Part shown: piece by piece, positions 6,215-15,548 of the stretch
Layout of the letters: every line of letters starts with the position of its first letter
How positions within the stretch are numbered: position 1 is the stretch's first letter
NCBI GenBank assembly: GCA_047971485.1
Contig: JBKDZR010000034.1
Coordinates: 1 to 19,347 of the forward strand
DNA: 19,347 nt
Source: JBKDZR01 sp047971485
GTDB taxonomy: Bacteria; Pseudomonadota; Alphaproteobacteria; Rhodobacterales; Rhodobacteraceae
Reading direction: 5' to 3'
The notes under the pieces: generated by a model
What the model saw: the letters and a program-made list of their open reading frames with translations, nothing else
Databases searched by the model: none
What the model was told of the DNA's origin: nothing
Position numbers and translations under genes: made by a program

Positions 6215-8794
6215 ATGGCCGCCTACGCCCCCGCCACCACCGAAGCCCGCTGGCAACAGGCCTGGGATGCCGCAGGCTGCTTCACCGCGACCCGCGATGA
6301 CAGCAAACCCAAATACTACGTGCTTGAGATGTTCCCCTACCCGTCAGGCCGCATCCATATCGGCCATGTGCGCAACTACACGATGGGCGATGTCGTGGCC
6401 CGCTTCAAACGCGCCGCCGGCCACAGCGTGCTGCACCCCATGGGCTGGGATGCCTTCGGCATGCCGGCAGAAAACGCAGCCATGGAACAGGGCGGCCACC
6501 CCAAGGATTGGACCTACGGCAACATCGCCACCATGCGCGATCAGCTGAAACCCCTGGGCCTGTCCATCGACTGGAGCCGCGAGTTCGCCACCTGCGATCC
6601 CGAATACTACGGCCAGCAACAGGCGATGTTCATCGACTTCCTCGAAAAGGGGCTGGTCTATCGCAAGAACGCCGTGGTCAACTGGGATCCGGTGGACATG
6701 ACCGTGCTGGCCAATGAACAGGTGATCGACGGCAAGGGCTGGCGCTCGGGCGCGCCGGTGGAACGGCGCGAGTTGACGCAATGGTTCTTCCGCATCTCGG
6801 ATTACGCGGGTGAATTGCTGGACGCGCTGGATACCCTCAAGGACTGGCCCGAGAAAGTCCGCCTGATGCAGGCCAACTGGATCGGCCAAAGCCGGGGCCT
6901 GAGCTTCGGGTTTGACCTGACGGTCCCGGCCGGCGGCATGGATCGGATCGAAGTCTACACCACCCGGCCCGATACGCTGCTGGGGGCCAGCTTTCTCGGC
7001 ATCTCACCCGATCACCCGCTGGCCAGGGCACTGGAGGCCGATAACCCCGATCTGGCCGCCTTCAGCGCGGAATGCCGCCGCACCGGCACCTCCGAAGCCG
7101 ATCTGGAACGCGCCGAGAAAAAGGGCTTCGACACCGGGCTAACCGTCCGCCACCCGCTGGATCCGAACCGAACCCTGCCGGTCTGGATCGCCAATTTCAT
7201 CCTGATGGACTATGGCACCGGGGCGATCTTCGGTTGCCCGGCCCATGACCAGCGCGATCTCGATTTCGCCCGGAAATACGACCTGCCGGTGACCTCGGTC
7301 TTCATCCCCAGCAATGGCGAAGGCGAGCGCCCGGAAACCGGCGCCCCCGCCTTCGTCCCCCCGAAAACCGAACCCGTCCGCTACGTCGCCGGTTTCGCCG
7401 GCCAAGACACCCAAACCGGAACCGACGGGATCAACGCCGCCATCACCCGCGCCGAAACCGACGGCTGGGGCACCGGCACCACCCAGTACAGGTTGCGCGA
7501 TTGGGGCCTCAGCCGCCAACGCTACTGGGGCTGCCCGATTCCCATCGTCCACTGCCCCGATTGCGGCGCGGTGCCCGAGCGCAAGGAAAACCTGCCCGTC
7601 CGCCTGCCCGACGATGTCAGCTTTGATCAGCCCGGCAACCCCCTGGACCGCCACCCGACATGGGCCAACACAACCTGCCCCTGCTGCGGCAAACCGGCCC
7701 GGCGTGAAACCGACACCATGGACACCTTCGTGGATTCCTCATGGTACTATGCGCGGTTCACCAGCCCCGGGGCCGAAACCCCGACCGACCGCGCCGAGGC
7801 CGACTACTGGATGACTGTCGATCAATACATCGGCGGCATCGAACACGCGATCCTGCACCTGCTCTATTCGCGCTTCTTCGCCCGGGCCATGGCCCAATGC
7901 GGCCACCTGCCCAAAAGCGCCAGCGAACCCTTCGCCGCACTCTTCACCCAAGGCATGGTCACCCACGAGATCTACCGCTCAACCCAGGCCCGGAATGGCC
8001 GCCCCACCTACCACCTCCCCGAAGAGGTGGACCTGCGCGACGGCAAGGCCTTCCTCAAGGCAGACGGCCGCGAGATCGAGGTCCTGCCCTCGGCCAAAAT
8101 GTCGAAATCCAAGAAGAACGTGGTCGACCCGGTGGCCATCATCGAGGCCTACGGTGCCGATACCGCCCGCTGGTTCATGCTGTCCGACAGCCCCCCGGAA
8201 CGCGACGTGGAATGGACTGCCGCCGGCGCCGAGGCCGCCTACAAACACCTCGGCCGGGTCTGGCGCCTGGCTGACGACGTCAGCCAGAGCGCCGCAGAGG
8301 CGGCCCCCGCAGGGGGCTCCGACGCGGCGCTCGCCCGGGAAACAGCCCGCGCCATCCGCGACGTGACCGACGGCATCGACGGCTTCGCCTTCAACGTCTC
8401 GGTCGCCCGGCTCTACGCCTTCACCAACGCCATCGCCAAATCCCCGGCCAGCCCGGCGGACAAGGCCGAGGCGCTAAAGGTCATGGCCCGCCTCATGTCG
8501 CCCATGACCCCACACCTGGCCGAGGACCTCTGGTCCATGCTCGGCGGACAGGGCTTGGTCACCGAAGCCCCCTGGCCCGTCGCCGATCCCGCCCTGCTGG
8601 TGGAAAACACCGTCACCCTGCCGATCCAGGTCAACGGCAAGCGGCGCTCGGAACTGACCGTACCCAAGGACATGCCCAAACCCGAAATCGAACAACTGGC
8701 GCTTGATGACCCGGCCGTCAAAAAGGCTCTGGCCGGAGGTGCGCCGAAGAAGCTGATCGTCGTCCCGGGCCGCATCGTCAATGTCGTGGTCTGA
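6215..8794 (+). CDS. leuS: Leucyl-tRNA synthetase
   Basis: Charges tRNA-Leu with leucine (class Ia synthetase, cytoplasm). 859 residues, normal for bacterial LeuRS. HIGH is at 48-51 (YPSGRIHIGHVRNYT) and KMSKS at 628-632 (AKMSKSKKN). The CP1 editing domain shows the conserved TTRPDT at 249-254 and GTGAIFGCPAHDQRD. A zinc-ribbon-like insertion has two CxxC pairs (CPDCGAVPE and CPCCGKPARRE), followed by DTFVDSSWYY. The ATG at 6215 was chosen over ATG 6176 because GAAGGAA (6203-6209) is well spaced and relatives begin near YAPATTEARWQ. Its 3' end overlaps lptE by 14 bases. Confidence 0.98.
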   Translation: MAAYAPATTEARWQQAWDAAGCFTATRDDSKPKYYVLEMFPYPSGRIHIGHVRNYTMGDVVARFKRAAGHSVLHPMGWDAFGMPAENAAMEQGGHPKDWTYGNIATMRDQLKPLGLSIDWSREFATCDPEYYGQQQAMFIDFLEKGLVYRKNAVVNWDPVDMTVLANEQVIDGKGWRSGAPVERRELTQWFFRISDYAGELLDALDTLKDWPEKVRLMQANWIGQSRGLSFGFDLTVPAGGMDRIEVYTTRPDTLLGASFLGISPDHPLARALEADNPDLAAFSAECRRTGTSEADLERAEKKGFDTGLTVRHPLDPNRTLPVWIANFILMDYGTGAIFGCPAHDQRDLDFARKYDLPVTSVFIPSNGEGERPETGAPAFVPPKTEPVRYVAGFAGQDTQTGTDGINAAITRAETDGWGTGTTQYRLRDWGLSRQRYWGCPIPIVHCPDCGAVPERKENLPVRLPDDVSFDQPGNPLDRHPTWANTTCPCCGKPARRETDTMDTFVDSSWYYARFTSPGAETPTDRAEADYWMTVDQYIGGIEHAILHLLYSRFFARAMAQCGHLPKSASEPFAALFTQGMVTHEIYRSTQARNGRPTYHLPEEVDLRDGKAFLKADGREIEVLPSAKMSKSKKNVVDPVAIIEAYGADTARWFMLSDSPPERDVEWTAAGAEAAYKHLGRVWRLADDVSQSAAEAAPAGGSDAALARETARAIRDVTDGIDGFAFNVSVARLYAFTNAIAKSPASPADKAEALKVMARLMSPMTPHLAEDLWSMLGGQGLVTEAPWPVADPALLVENTVTLPIQVNGKRRSELTVPKDMPKPEIEQLALDDPAVKKALAGGAPKKLIVVPGRIVNVVV

Positions 8795-9284
8795 TCCCCG
8801 CCCCCACCGCCGCCAAATCCTGGCGGGGCTGGGCCTGACCCTGCTGGCCGCCTGTCAGTTCCGGCCAGTCTATGGGCCCGGCGGCACCGGCAGCCTGCTG
8901 GCCGGCCGCGTGACAGTTATCCCCCCCAAGGGCAGCGACGCCTTCACCCTGGCCCAGCATCTCGAAGACAGGCTCGGTCCCCCCCGGGACCCCCGCTATA
9001 CCCTGACCTTCCAGCTGCGCACCGAAACCGACCGGATCGCCATTACCGCATCGCAGGATACCAACCGGTTCAACCTGACCGGACAGGCCGACTGGCGGTT
9101 GACCGACAGCACCACCGGCGCACAGCTCGGCACCGGTCAGGTCCAAAGCTTCACCGCCTATTCCGCCACCGGCACCACCGTTGCCACCCTGACGGCGGAA
9201 CAGGACGCCGCCGATCGGCTGATGCGGATCCTGTCGGACAAGATCATGACCGAGCTTCTCGTCCTGTCACCGGTCAGCCCATGA
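8781..9284 (+). CDS. lptE: LPS-assembly lipoprotein LptE
   Basis: LptE plugs the LptD beta-barrel and helps insert lipopolysaccharide into the outer leaflet of the outer membrane. 167 residues. The signal RRQILAGLGLTLLAAC ends in a lipobox with Cys25; the mature part starts QFRPVYGPGGTG, the usual RPLYG-like beginning of LptE. The C-terminal half has the alternating beta and amphipathic helix pattern of the family. Sequence conservation in LptE is low, so the assignment also leans on position: it lies between leuS and holA, a common order in proteobacteria. It overlaps leuS by 14 bases and holA by 4, which suggests translational coupling. Confidence 0.88.
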   Translation: MSWSDPRPHRRQILAGLGLTLLAACQFRPVYGPGGTGSLLAGRVTVIPPKGSDAFTLAQHLEDRLGPPRDPRYTLTFQLRTETDRIAITASQDTNRFNLTGQADWRLTDSTTGAQLGTGQVQSFTAYSATGTTVATLTAEQDAADRLMRILSDKIMTELLVLSPVSP

Positions 9285-10318
9285 AACTGACCGGCCGCAC
9301 CGCCGCCGGCTTTTTCACCCGGCCCGATCCGGCCTGCCCGGCCCTGCTGATCTACGGCCCCGATGCCATGCGCGTCGCCCTGAAACGCAAGCAGGTGATC
9401 GACGCCGCCCTGACCAGTGACGATCAGGATCCTGCCGACATGCGCCTGACCCGCCTGTCACCGGCCGATCTGCGCGGCGAACCAGGCGCCCTGTCCGATG
9501 CCATGCGCGCCCAGGGGTTCTTCGACAGTGGCGGGCGGCGTGTCGTGCACCTGGAAGGCGCGCTGGACGCGCAGATCAAGGCCGTGGAAACCGCGCTGGA
9601 CGATTGGCGCCCTGGCGATGCCTTTGTGGTCATCACCGCCGGCAACCTGACCAAGCGCTCAAAACTGCGCAAACTGTTCGAAACCCACCCAAAGGCCCTG
9701 ATCGCCGCGATCTACGCCGATCCCCCCAGTCGCGCCGAGATCGAGGCCACCACCGCCAAGGCCGGCCTGCGTAACATCCCCGGCCCGATGATGACCGACT
9801 TGGTGGCCCTGGCCCAAACCCTCGACCCCGGGGATTTTGCCCAGACAATGGAGAAACTGGCCCTCTACAAACTGGGCGATGACACCCCCCTGAATGCCAG
9901 CGATCTCGCCGCCATCGCCCCCTTGTCCACCGAGGCAGGTCTGGACGATCTGACCGCGCTGGTCGCCGAAGGTCAGGACGCGCGCCTGGGCAAAACCCTG
10001 CACCGGCTGGCCGATCAGGGCGTCGCCCCGGTGGCCATCTGCATCGCCCTGACCCGCCATTTCCGCCTGCTCCACGGGCTGGCTTCCGACCCCGGCGGAC
10101 CGGAACAAGGCGCCGGCCGAATGCGTCCGCCGCTCTTCGGTCCGGGGCGCGACAAGGCCGTGCGCCAGGCCAGCCGCTGGGGCCAGACCCGCCTGGACGA
10201 GGCCCTGCGCCTGCTGCTGGATACCGACCTGGCCCTGCGCAGCGGCGGCCAAACCGCCCCGCAAGGCGCGCTGGTCGAACGCGCGGTGTTCCGGCTGTGC
10301 TTCATGGCCCGGCGCTGA
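9281..10318 (+). CDS. holA: DNA polymerase III delta subunit
   Basis: Delta subunit of the clamp loader, which opens the beta sliding clamp during replication. 345 residues, the usual size. The N-terminal ATPase-like domain begins PALLIYGPDAMRVALKRKQ, with RRVVHLEGA and the conserved GNLTKRSKLRKLFE region at about 122-135. The C-terminal collar domain contains RPPLFGPGRDKAVRQASRW and ALRLLLDTDLALRSG. Its ATG overlaps the lptE stop as ATGA (9281-9284). No clear terminator follows in the 78-base gap to the convergent flavoprotein gene. Confidence 0.95.
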   Translation: MKLTGRTAAGFFTRPDPACPALLIYGPDAMRVALKRKQVIDAALTSDDQDPADMRLTRLSPADLRGEPGALSDAMRAQGFFDSGGRRVVHLEGALDAQIKAVETALDDWRPGDAFVVITAGNLTKRSKLRKLFETHPKALIAAIYADPPSRAEIEATTAKAGLRNIPGPMMTDLVALAQTLDPGDFAQTMEKLALYKLGDDTPLNASDLAAIAPLSTEAGLDDLTALVAEGQDARLGKTLHRLADQGVAPVAICIALTRHFRLLHGLASDPGGPEQGAGRMRPPLFGPGRDKAVRQASRWGQTRLDEALRLLLDTDLALRSGGQTAPQGALVERAVFRLCFMARR

Positions 10319-10396
10319 GCCCCGATGCACGCCGCACAGAACCGCTAAAGCCTGTATCCCAAGGCTCCGCAGCCAGAGGTCTTCCTGCCGCCCGGC

Positions 10397-11593
10397 TCAG
10401 CCCATCAGGCGCGCCGCCGCCCGCCCGGCCCACCGCCCCGTGGCCAGACAGGCGGTCAGCAGATAGCCGCCGGTCGGCGCCTCCCAGTCCAGCATCTCGC
10501 CGGCACAGAACACCCCCGGCCGAGCCCGTAACATCAGCCCCGGATCCAGCGCAGCGGCCGGCACGCCCCCGGCCACCGAGATCGCCTGATCCATCGGGCG
10601 CACCCCCTGATGGCGCACCGGCAGCGCCTTGATCAAAGCGGCCAGCGCCTGGGCCTCTTCCGGCAAGGTCCCCGCCCATTCCCGCAAAAGCGCAATCTGG
10701 ACAGGCCCCAACCCCGCACGCCGCAAATGGTTGCCCAGCGATTGCTTGGCCCGCGGCCGGGCCAGACGCGCCGCCAAAGCCCCCGGCCCCAGATCCGGGG
10801 CCAGATCAAGGACCAGCATCGCACCCTCACGCGCGGCCCGGCTGATCGCGTAAATCCCGCCACCTTCCAGCCCATCGCGCGAGATCACGAACTCACCCCG
10901 GTGAACCCGGTCGCCCACATGGATCGCCGCGCCCTTGACCGGCTGACCGAAATGGCGCGCCATATGGGGGCTCCAGTCCACCCGCAAGCCGACATTCGCC
11001 GCCTGAAACGGGACAAGGGCCACCCCGGCATCCGCCAGAATGCCGGTCCAGCCACCGTTCGATCCCAGCCGTGCCCAGCTGGCACCGCCCAGGGCCAGCA
11101 CCGTCACCCGCGCCTCAACCTGACGCGCGCCTTCCGGCGTCGAGAAAACCGCCCGCTCCGCCTGCCAGCCCTGCCAGCGCCACCGGGTCTGCATCCGCAC
11201 CCCCTGCCCTGCCAGCCGGCCCAGCCAGGCCCGCAACAGGGGCGAGGCCTTCATTACCTGCGGAAACACCCGGCCACTGGAGCCGGTGAACATCGCCTGC
11301 CCCAGGCCCTCAGCCCAAGCCCGGACTTCGGCCGGGCCAAAGGCACCGACCATTGGGGCCAGCCAATCCGCAGCCTCGGCATAAGCCGCCAGAAACGACG
11401 GCATGGGTTGGTCCTTGGTCAGGTTCAGCCCGGATTTACCCGCCATCAGGAACTTGCGCGCAGGCGATGGCATAGCCTCGGCAAGCAGCACCCGGTACCC
11501 GGCAGCGGACAGAACATCCGCCGCCATCAACCCGGCCGGCCCCGCACCGATGACCAGCGCATCGGTCTGCTCTGCCGTCGTGCCATCCGTCAC
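10397..11593 (-). CDS. FAD-dependent flavoprotein, PP_4765 / HI0933-like family
   Basis: 398 residues. The dinucleotide-binding motif GAGPAG is at 16-21 with acidic Glu39 at the end of the second strand, followed by ARKFLMAGKSGLNLT (45-59), a signature of the HI0933/BaiN-like group. The C-terminal FAD contact reads FCAGEMLDWEAPTGGYLLTACLATGRWAG. It best fits the uncharacterised PP_4765 flavoprotein subfamily; the reaction is not known, and characterised relatives (BaiN) act on bile acids in other bacteria, which should not be transferred. Translation starts at GTG 11593; no ATG fits this frame ahead of the nucleotide fold, and GAGGGGG lies about 10 bases upstream. The SDR gene ends 16 bases upstream, so the two are probably one transcription unit. 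Confidence 0.88.
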   Translation of the reverse strand: MTDGTTAEQTDALVIGAGPAGLMAADVLSAAGYRVLLAEAMPSPARKFLMAGKSGLNLTKDQPMPSFLAAYAEAADWLAPMVGAFGPAEVRAWAEGLGQAMFTGSSGRVFPQVMKASPLLRAWLGRLAGQGVRMQTRWRWQGWQAERAVFSTPEGARQVEARVTVLALGGASWARLGSNGGWTGILADAGVALVPFQAANVGLRVDWSPHMARHFGQPVKGAAIHVGDRVHRGEFVISRDGLEGGGIYAISRAAREGAMLVLDLAPDLGPGALAARLARPRAKQSLGNHLRRAGLGPVQIALLREWAGTLPEEAQALAALIKALPVRHQGVRPMDQAISVAGGVPAAALDPGLMLRARPGVFCAGEMLDWEAPTGGYLLTACLATGRWAGRAAARLMG

Positions 11594-11609
11594 CCGCCGG
11601 CCCGCCCCC

Positions 11610-12353
11610 TCAGATCAAGCCGATGCGGCGCTGGATCACAGGATCGCGCAGGGACACGTCACTGCCCAGCAGATCGTCGGCCGTGGAACCGGCAAGCCAC
11701 AACAGGGCACGTGCCGGCCATTCAGGCGGGATATGATCGGACATCTCCAGCCGGCTGACCGGGTTGATACCACTGGCCTTGATCTCGGCCTGCATGCGGG
11801 TGGCAACGGTGCCCGGCGACAGGCCAAAAGCCCGGATCCCCCGCCCACCACATTCCAGATGCAACGACCGGGTCAGCATCGCCGTGGCTGCCTTTGACGC
11901 GCAGTAATGGCTCCAACCTTCGGCCGGTTTATGCGCCGCACCCGACGAAACGGTCAGCACCGTACCCTGACCGGCCGCCAGCATCGGCGACAAAACCGCG
12001 CGCATGCCGTGAAACACCCCCTTGGTGTTCACATCAATGACCTTGCCCCATGCCTCGGGCTCGGCTTCCTCAATCCGGGCAATCGGTTCAATTACCCCGG
12101 CATTGTTAACCAGAACGTCAATCTGTCCAAAGGCTGAAAGGGCCGCATCCACGGCGGCCTCTACCTCCCAGTAGCGGGACACATCGCACGGCACGGCCAG
12201 AGCCTGGGGACCGATCTCACCGGCCAGATCAGCGATCTCCTCGCGCGAGCGGGCGATCAGCGTGACATTGGCCCCCGCCGCAGCAAAGGCCCGGGCAGTG
12301 GCCGCCCCGATGCCCCGACTGGCCCCGGTGACCAGAACCGACTTTCCCGACAT
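11610..12353 (-). CDS. Short-chain dehydrogenase/reductase (SDR family)
   Basis: NAD(P)-dependent oxidoreductase of the classical SDR type, 247 residues. The cofactor motif TGASRGIG is at 9-16, CDVS at 56-59, NNAG at 83-86, and the catalytic set Ser136/137-Tyr150-Lys154 lies in VSSGAAHKPAEGWSHYCASKAA. SPGTVATRM marks the post-catalytic loop. The substrate cannot be told; the residue after TGASRG and the lack of an acidic residue after the second strand (LIARSREE) fit NADP(H) better than NAD. ATG 12353 (MSGKSVLVTG) was chosen; ATG 12362, nine bases upstream, is possible. The longer frame to 12437 adds a Trp/Arg-rich stretch with no resemblance to SDRs. It is followed by the flavoprotein gene after 16 bases. 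Confidence 0.93.
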   Translation of the reverse strand: MSGKSVLVTGASRGIGAATARAFAAAGANVTLIARSREEIADLAGEIGPQALAVPCDVSRYWEVEAAVDAALSAFGQIDVLVNNAGVIEPIARIEEAEPEAWGKVIDVNTKGVFHGMRAVLSPMLAAGQGTVLTVSSGAAHKPAEGWSHYCASKAATAMLTRSLHLECGGRGIRAFGLSPGTVATRMQAEIKASGINPVSRLEMSDHIPPEWPARALLWLAGSTADDLLGSDVSLRDPVIQRRIGLI

Positions 12354-12512
12354 GTCGCCCATCCGTCTCTGCCCCTGCACACCACGCATCCAGGGGGAGC
12401 ATCGCCTGAATGACCAAGGACTGCAACGCCCCGCCACATCTGCGGCGTAGACCCGCCAGACAAGACGAGGATTGTGGCAGGGATTGCGGGGCTCGGATCG
12501 GGGCCTGCGCCG

Positions 12513-13241
12513 TTAATCCAGGCGACGCGCCTCAAACTGATTACCGGCCCCGCGGCGAATCTCAAAGATCTTCAACTCGGTGATCAGATCCGAGAGCTTT
12601 TTCTTGCCATAGTTGCGCGGATCGAAATCGGGATTGGTTTCCGTCAGATGCTGGCCAATCTGCCCCAAGGAATACCATTCGTCATCCTGCTCGATTGCAT
12701 CGAAGGCGCGCATGATCAGGGGACGGGCATCCAGCGGTGTCATCTTGCGCGACGCGCGGGCCGGGGCCACCGCATCGCCCTCCGGCACCTCGGTCGAATC
12801 GCCATCAAGGTTCTCGACATAGATGAACCGCTTGCAGGCGCGCCGAAAGGATTCCGGTGTCTTGCGCTCACCCATGCCGAAGACATCAGTGCCCTGTTCA
12901 CGGATGCGGCTGGCCAGCCGGGTGAAATCGCTGTCGGAACTGACCAGAACAAATCCATCGAACCGGCCCGTGTGCAGGATGTCCATGGCGTCAATCACCA
13001 AGGCGATATCCGAGGAATTCTTGCCCCGGGTGTTTGACGGCGCCTGAATGGGCACAATCGCCAGATTGGCCAGCTTTTTCGCCCAGCCGCGCAGACCGTC
13101 ACGGGCGAAATCCCCGTAGATGCGCCGGATCGAGGCCTCGCCCAGCCCGGCGATTTCCTCGAAAATCGCTTCGGCATAGCTGGCCGGGACGTTGTCGGCA
13201 TCAATCAGCACGGCCAACAGCTTGGTCCGGTCATCCGGCAT
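12513..13241 (-). CDS. NYN-domain (LabA/PIN-like) protein with C-terminal LOTUS/OST-HTH-like domain
   Basis: 242 residues. The NYN domain (about 8-145) belongs to the PIN-like nuclease superfamily and retains its acidic residues: Asp14 and Asp16 in VLIDADNVP, Asp78 in NSSDIALVIDAM, and Asp103/Asp105 in VSSDSDFTRLA. A linker with ARASRK leads to a small winged-helix-like region (about 167-242, YSLGQIGQHL, YGKKKLSDLI, FEIRRGAGNQFEAR) matching the LOTUS/OST-HTH pattern of LabA-like C-termini. The expected activity is metal-dependent RNA cleavage, but few bacterial members have been tested. ATG 13241 is preceded by a strong GGAGG. The long open frame to 13631 continues into antisense of frmA and is not real. 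It lies 65 bases downstream of frmA on the same strand and may share its transcript. Confidence 0.9.
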   Translation of the reverse strand: MPDDRTKLLAVLIDADNVPASYAEAIFEEIAGLGEASIRRIYGDFARDGLRGWAKKLANLAIVPIQAPSNTRGKNSSDIALVIDAMDILHTGRFDGFVLVSSDSDFTRLASRIREQGTDVFGMGERKTPESFRRACKRFIYVENLDGDSTEVPEGDAVAPARASRKMTPLDARPLIMRAFDAIEQDDEWYSLGQIGQHLTETNPDFDPRNYGKKKLSDLITELKIFEIRRGAGNQFEARRLD

Positions 13242-13306
13242 GGGCGTCCTCCTGCAGCGGATCCGCCCCCCGGCGGGGACAGATCGCAATCGTTTTGGCG
13301 CGGACC

Positions 13307-14437
<1,131 letters not shown>

Positions 14438-14464
14438 GGGGGTATCCTCCGTTTTTCGTTGAAT

Positions 14465-14475
14465 GAACACTGTTC
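14465..14475. promoter_or_regulatory. Palindrome GAACACTGTTC between frmA and the I78 gene
   Basis: A perfect 5+1+5 inverted repeat 28 bases upstream of the frmA ATG, within the 127-base divergent intergenic region. It could be a repressor or activator half-site pair. It is not the GTTC-N7-GTTC LexA box usual in alphaproteobacteria. No regulator can be named. Confidence 0.3.
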
Positions 14476-14564
14476 CAAACGCCGACCGGTTTCAATGACC
14501 TTGACAGCGGCGGAATGAGACGGCACCGCACTGTGTGCACATTGCGTAAAGAATGAGGATCGTC

Positions 14565-14864
14565 ATGCGTCTCGCCCCGCTTGTCCTGATTGGGTCCACC
14601 ATCGGCCTCATCGCCTGTGGACCGCCCCGCAACCTGAGGGACGATGAAGTCACCGGGGCAATCGCCATGGCGAACGCCACCTGTGATGCCAGCCTCTATA
14701 CCGATCTGGTCGGTCAGGACATCAGCGTGGTCGATACGCTGGACACGGGGCTGAACGTGCGCGTGCTCGGCCCCGATGCGTTTGTAACCCGCGATTATGA
14801 CGCGAACCGGCTGACCTTTACCACAACACCCAGCAGCAAGGTCGGCCGCGTTTTCTGCGGCTGA
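14565..14864 (+). CDS. Peptidase inhibitor I78-family lipoprotein
   Basis: 99 residues. Signal sequence with lipobox LIAC (Cys18). The mature part carries the I78 pattern: CDASLYTDLVGQ (40-51), then RVLGPDAFVTRDYDANRLTF and a final GRVFCG, with Cys40 and Cys98 placed for a disulphide. Known I78 proteins inhibit serine proteases; bacterial members are mostly untested, so the protective role in the periplasm is inferred. ATG 14565 is preferred over ATG 14553 because TGAGGAT is well spaced before it and gives a normal lipoprotein signal. The gene is divergent from frmA and convergent with the cytochrome gene, whose stop codon directly abuts its own. No protease gene is adjacent. Confidence 0.85.
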   Translation: MRLAPLVLIGSTIGLIACGPPRNLRDDEVTGAIAMANATCDASLYTDLVGQDISVVDTLDTGLNVRVLGPDAFVTRDYDANRLTFTTTPSSKVGRVFCG

Positions 14865-15308
14865 TCAATCCGCCTTGTAGGCCTGATGGCACGCGGAACA
14901 GGCCTGCCCGATCTGTGCGACACCCTGGCCAAGCCCGGCCTCGGCGGACGGATCCAAGGCCGAAGCGGCCTCCAGCATGCCGGCGGCGCGGGCCTCGAAA
15001 TCCCCATAGTCCAGCCAGATCGCCGGCAAGGCGCCGCTTTCCGGATCGGTTTCCTCGGCACGAAACAGGTCCGGCAGCTCGGTCGAGATCCGGACCAGCG
15101 TTTCCTTCGCCGCTGCGACCGCATCGGCATCAAAGGGGGCCTGGCCCCGGGCCATCTGCGACAGGCTGCGGGTCGCCAGACCCATCGTCTTCATCGCATC
15201 AATCCGTTCCTGCACCGTGGGATTGGTCACCTCGGCCTGAACAGACAGGGCCGTGACAGCCGTCAGGGCGGCGAATCCGGCCAGGCCGGAAAAATGGCTT
15301 AAACGCAT
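14865..15308 (-). CDS. Class II cytochrome c (cytochrome c'/c556 type)
   Basis: 147 residues with a Sec signal peptide ending SVQA (cleavage after about 25). The mature protein is a predicted four-helix bundle with the single haem site CSACH (137-141) at the extreme C-terminus, followed by QAYKAD, which is the class II arrangement. Met39 or Met42 in helix 1 could be the sixth ligand of a low-spin c556-like protein; if neither binds, it would be a five-coordinate c' that can bind NO. Which applies cannot be settled by reading. GGAG precedes ATG 15308; the longer frame to 15440 is not supported. Its stop abuts that of the I78 gene. Proximity to formaldehyde dehydrogenase recalls cytochrome genes near adhI in Rhodobacter, but those are class I, so the link is weak. 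Confidence 0.92.
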   Translation of the reverse strand: MRLSHFSGLAGFAALTAVTALSVQAEVTNPTVQERIDAMKTMGLATRSLSQMARGQAPFDADAVAAAKETLVRISTELPDLFRAEETDPESGALPAIWLDYGDFEARAAGMLEAASALDPSAEAGLGQGVAQIGQACSACHQAYKAD

Positions 15309-15450
15309 GATATATAGCTCCTTTCGCTGGGGAAGAGCTATCCTGCGCACCCCGGCCTGTCGAGACGGCACACAGGCCTTGGCGCCGCTTCTGACGGTGT
15401 TGTGATATCCCGTCCTCACCAGTGATGAAACAAACGCCAAAACGCCCCGA

Positions 15451-15484
15451 TGTCACCCTAATGTGGGGGCATGAACAGGTGACA
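15451..15484. promoter_or_regulatory. Inverted repeat TGTCACC-N20-GGTGACA
   Basis: Perfect seven-base arms at 15451-15457 and 15478-15484, about 145 bases upstream of the cytochrome start. The right arm touches the next hairpin. It may be an operator or chance. Confidence 0.3.
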
Positions 15485-15519
15485 CCGAGGGCTATAGCTT
15501 TGCGGCTACTGCCCCTCGG
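15485..15519. repeat. Hairpin CCGAGGG / CCCTCGG with inner TAGC / GCTA stem
   Basis: Outer arms at 15485-15491 and 15513-15519; an inner four-base stem TAGC (15495-15498) and GCTA (15505-15508). There is no T tract after it on either strand, so a terminator is unlikely; an RNA structure or a binding site is possible. Confidence 0.4.
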
Positions 15520-15548
15520 CTAGCGTTAAAACATGGCAGAAAAACGGC

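Noticed and set aside
10349..10374. Small hairpins AGCCT/AGGCT and GGCT/AGCC between holA and the flavoprotein gene
   Set aside because: Four- to five-base stems, mutually exclusive and without a T tract; too weak to call a terminator.
10610..11758. 382-residue plus-strand open frame over the flavoprotein gene
   Set aside because: Antisense shadow; the flavoprotein FAD motifs are intact on the minus strand.
13268..13278. CCCC-GGC-GGGG stem between frmA and the NYN gene
   Set aside because: Only four base pairs and a three-base loop in GC-rich DNA; no T tract.
14501..14506. TTGACA upstream of the I78 gene as a -35 box
   Set aside because: No TATAAT-like hexamer at 16-18 bases downstream; not reported as a promoter.
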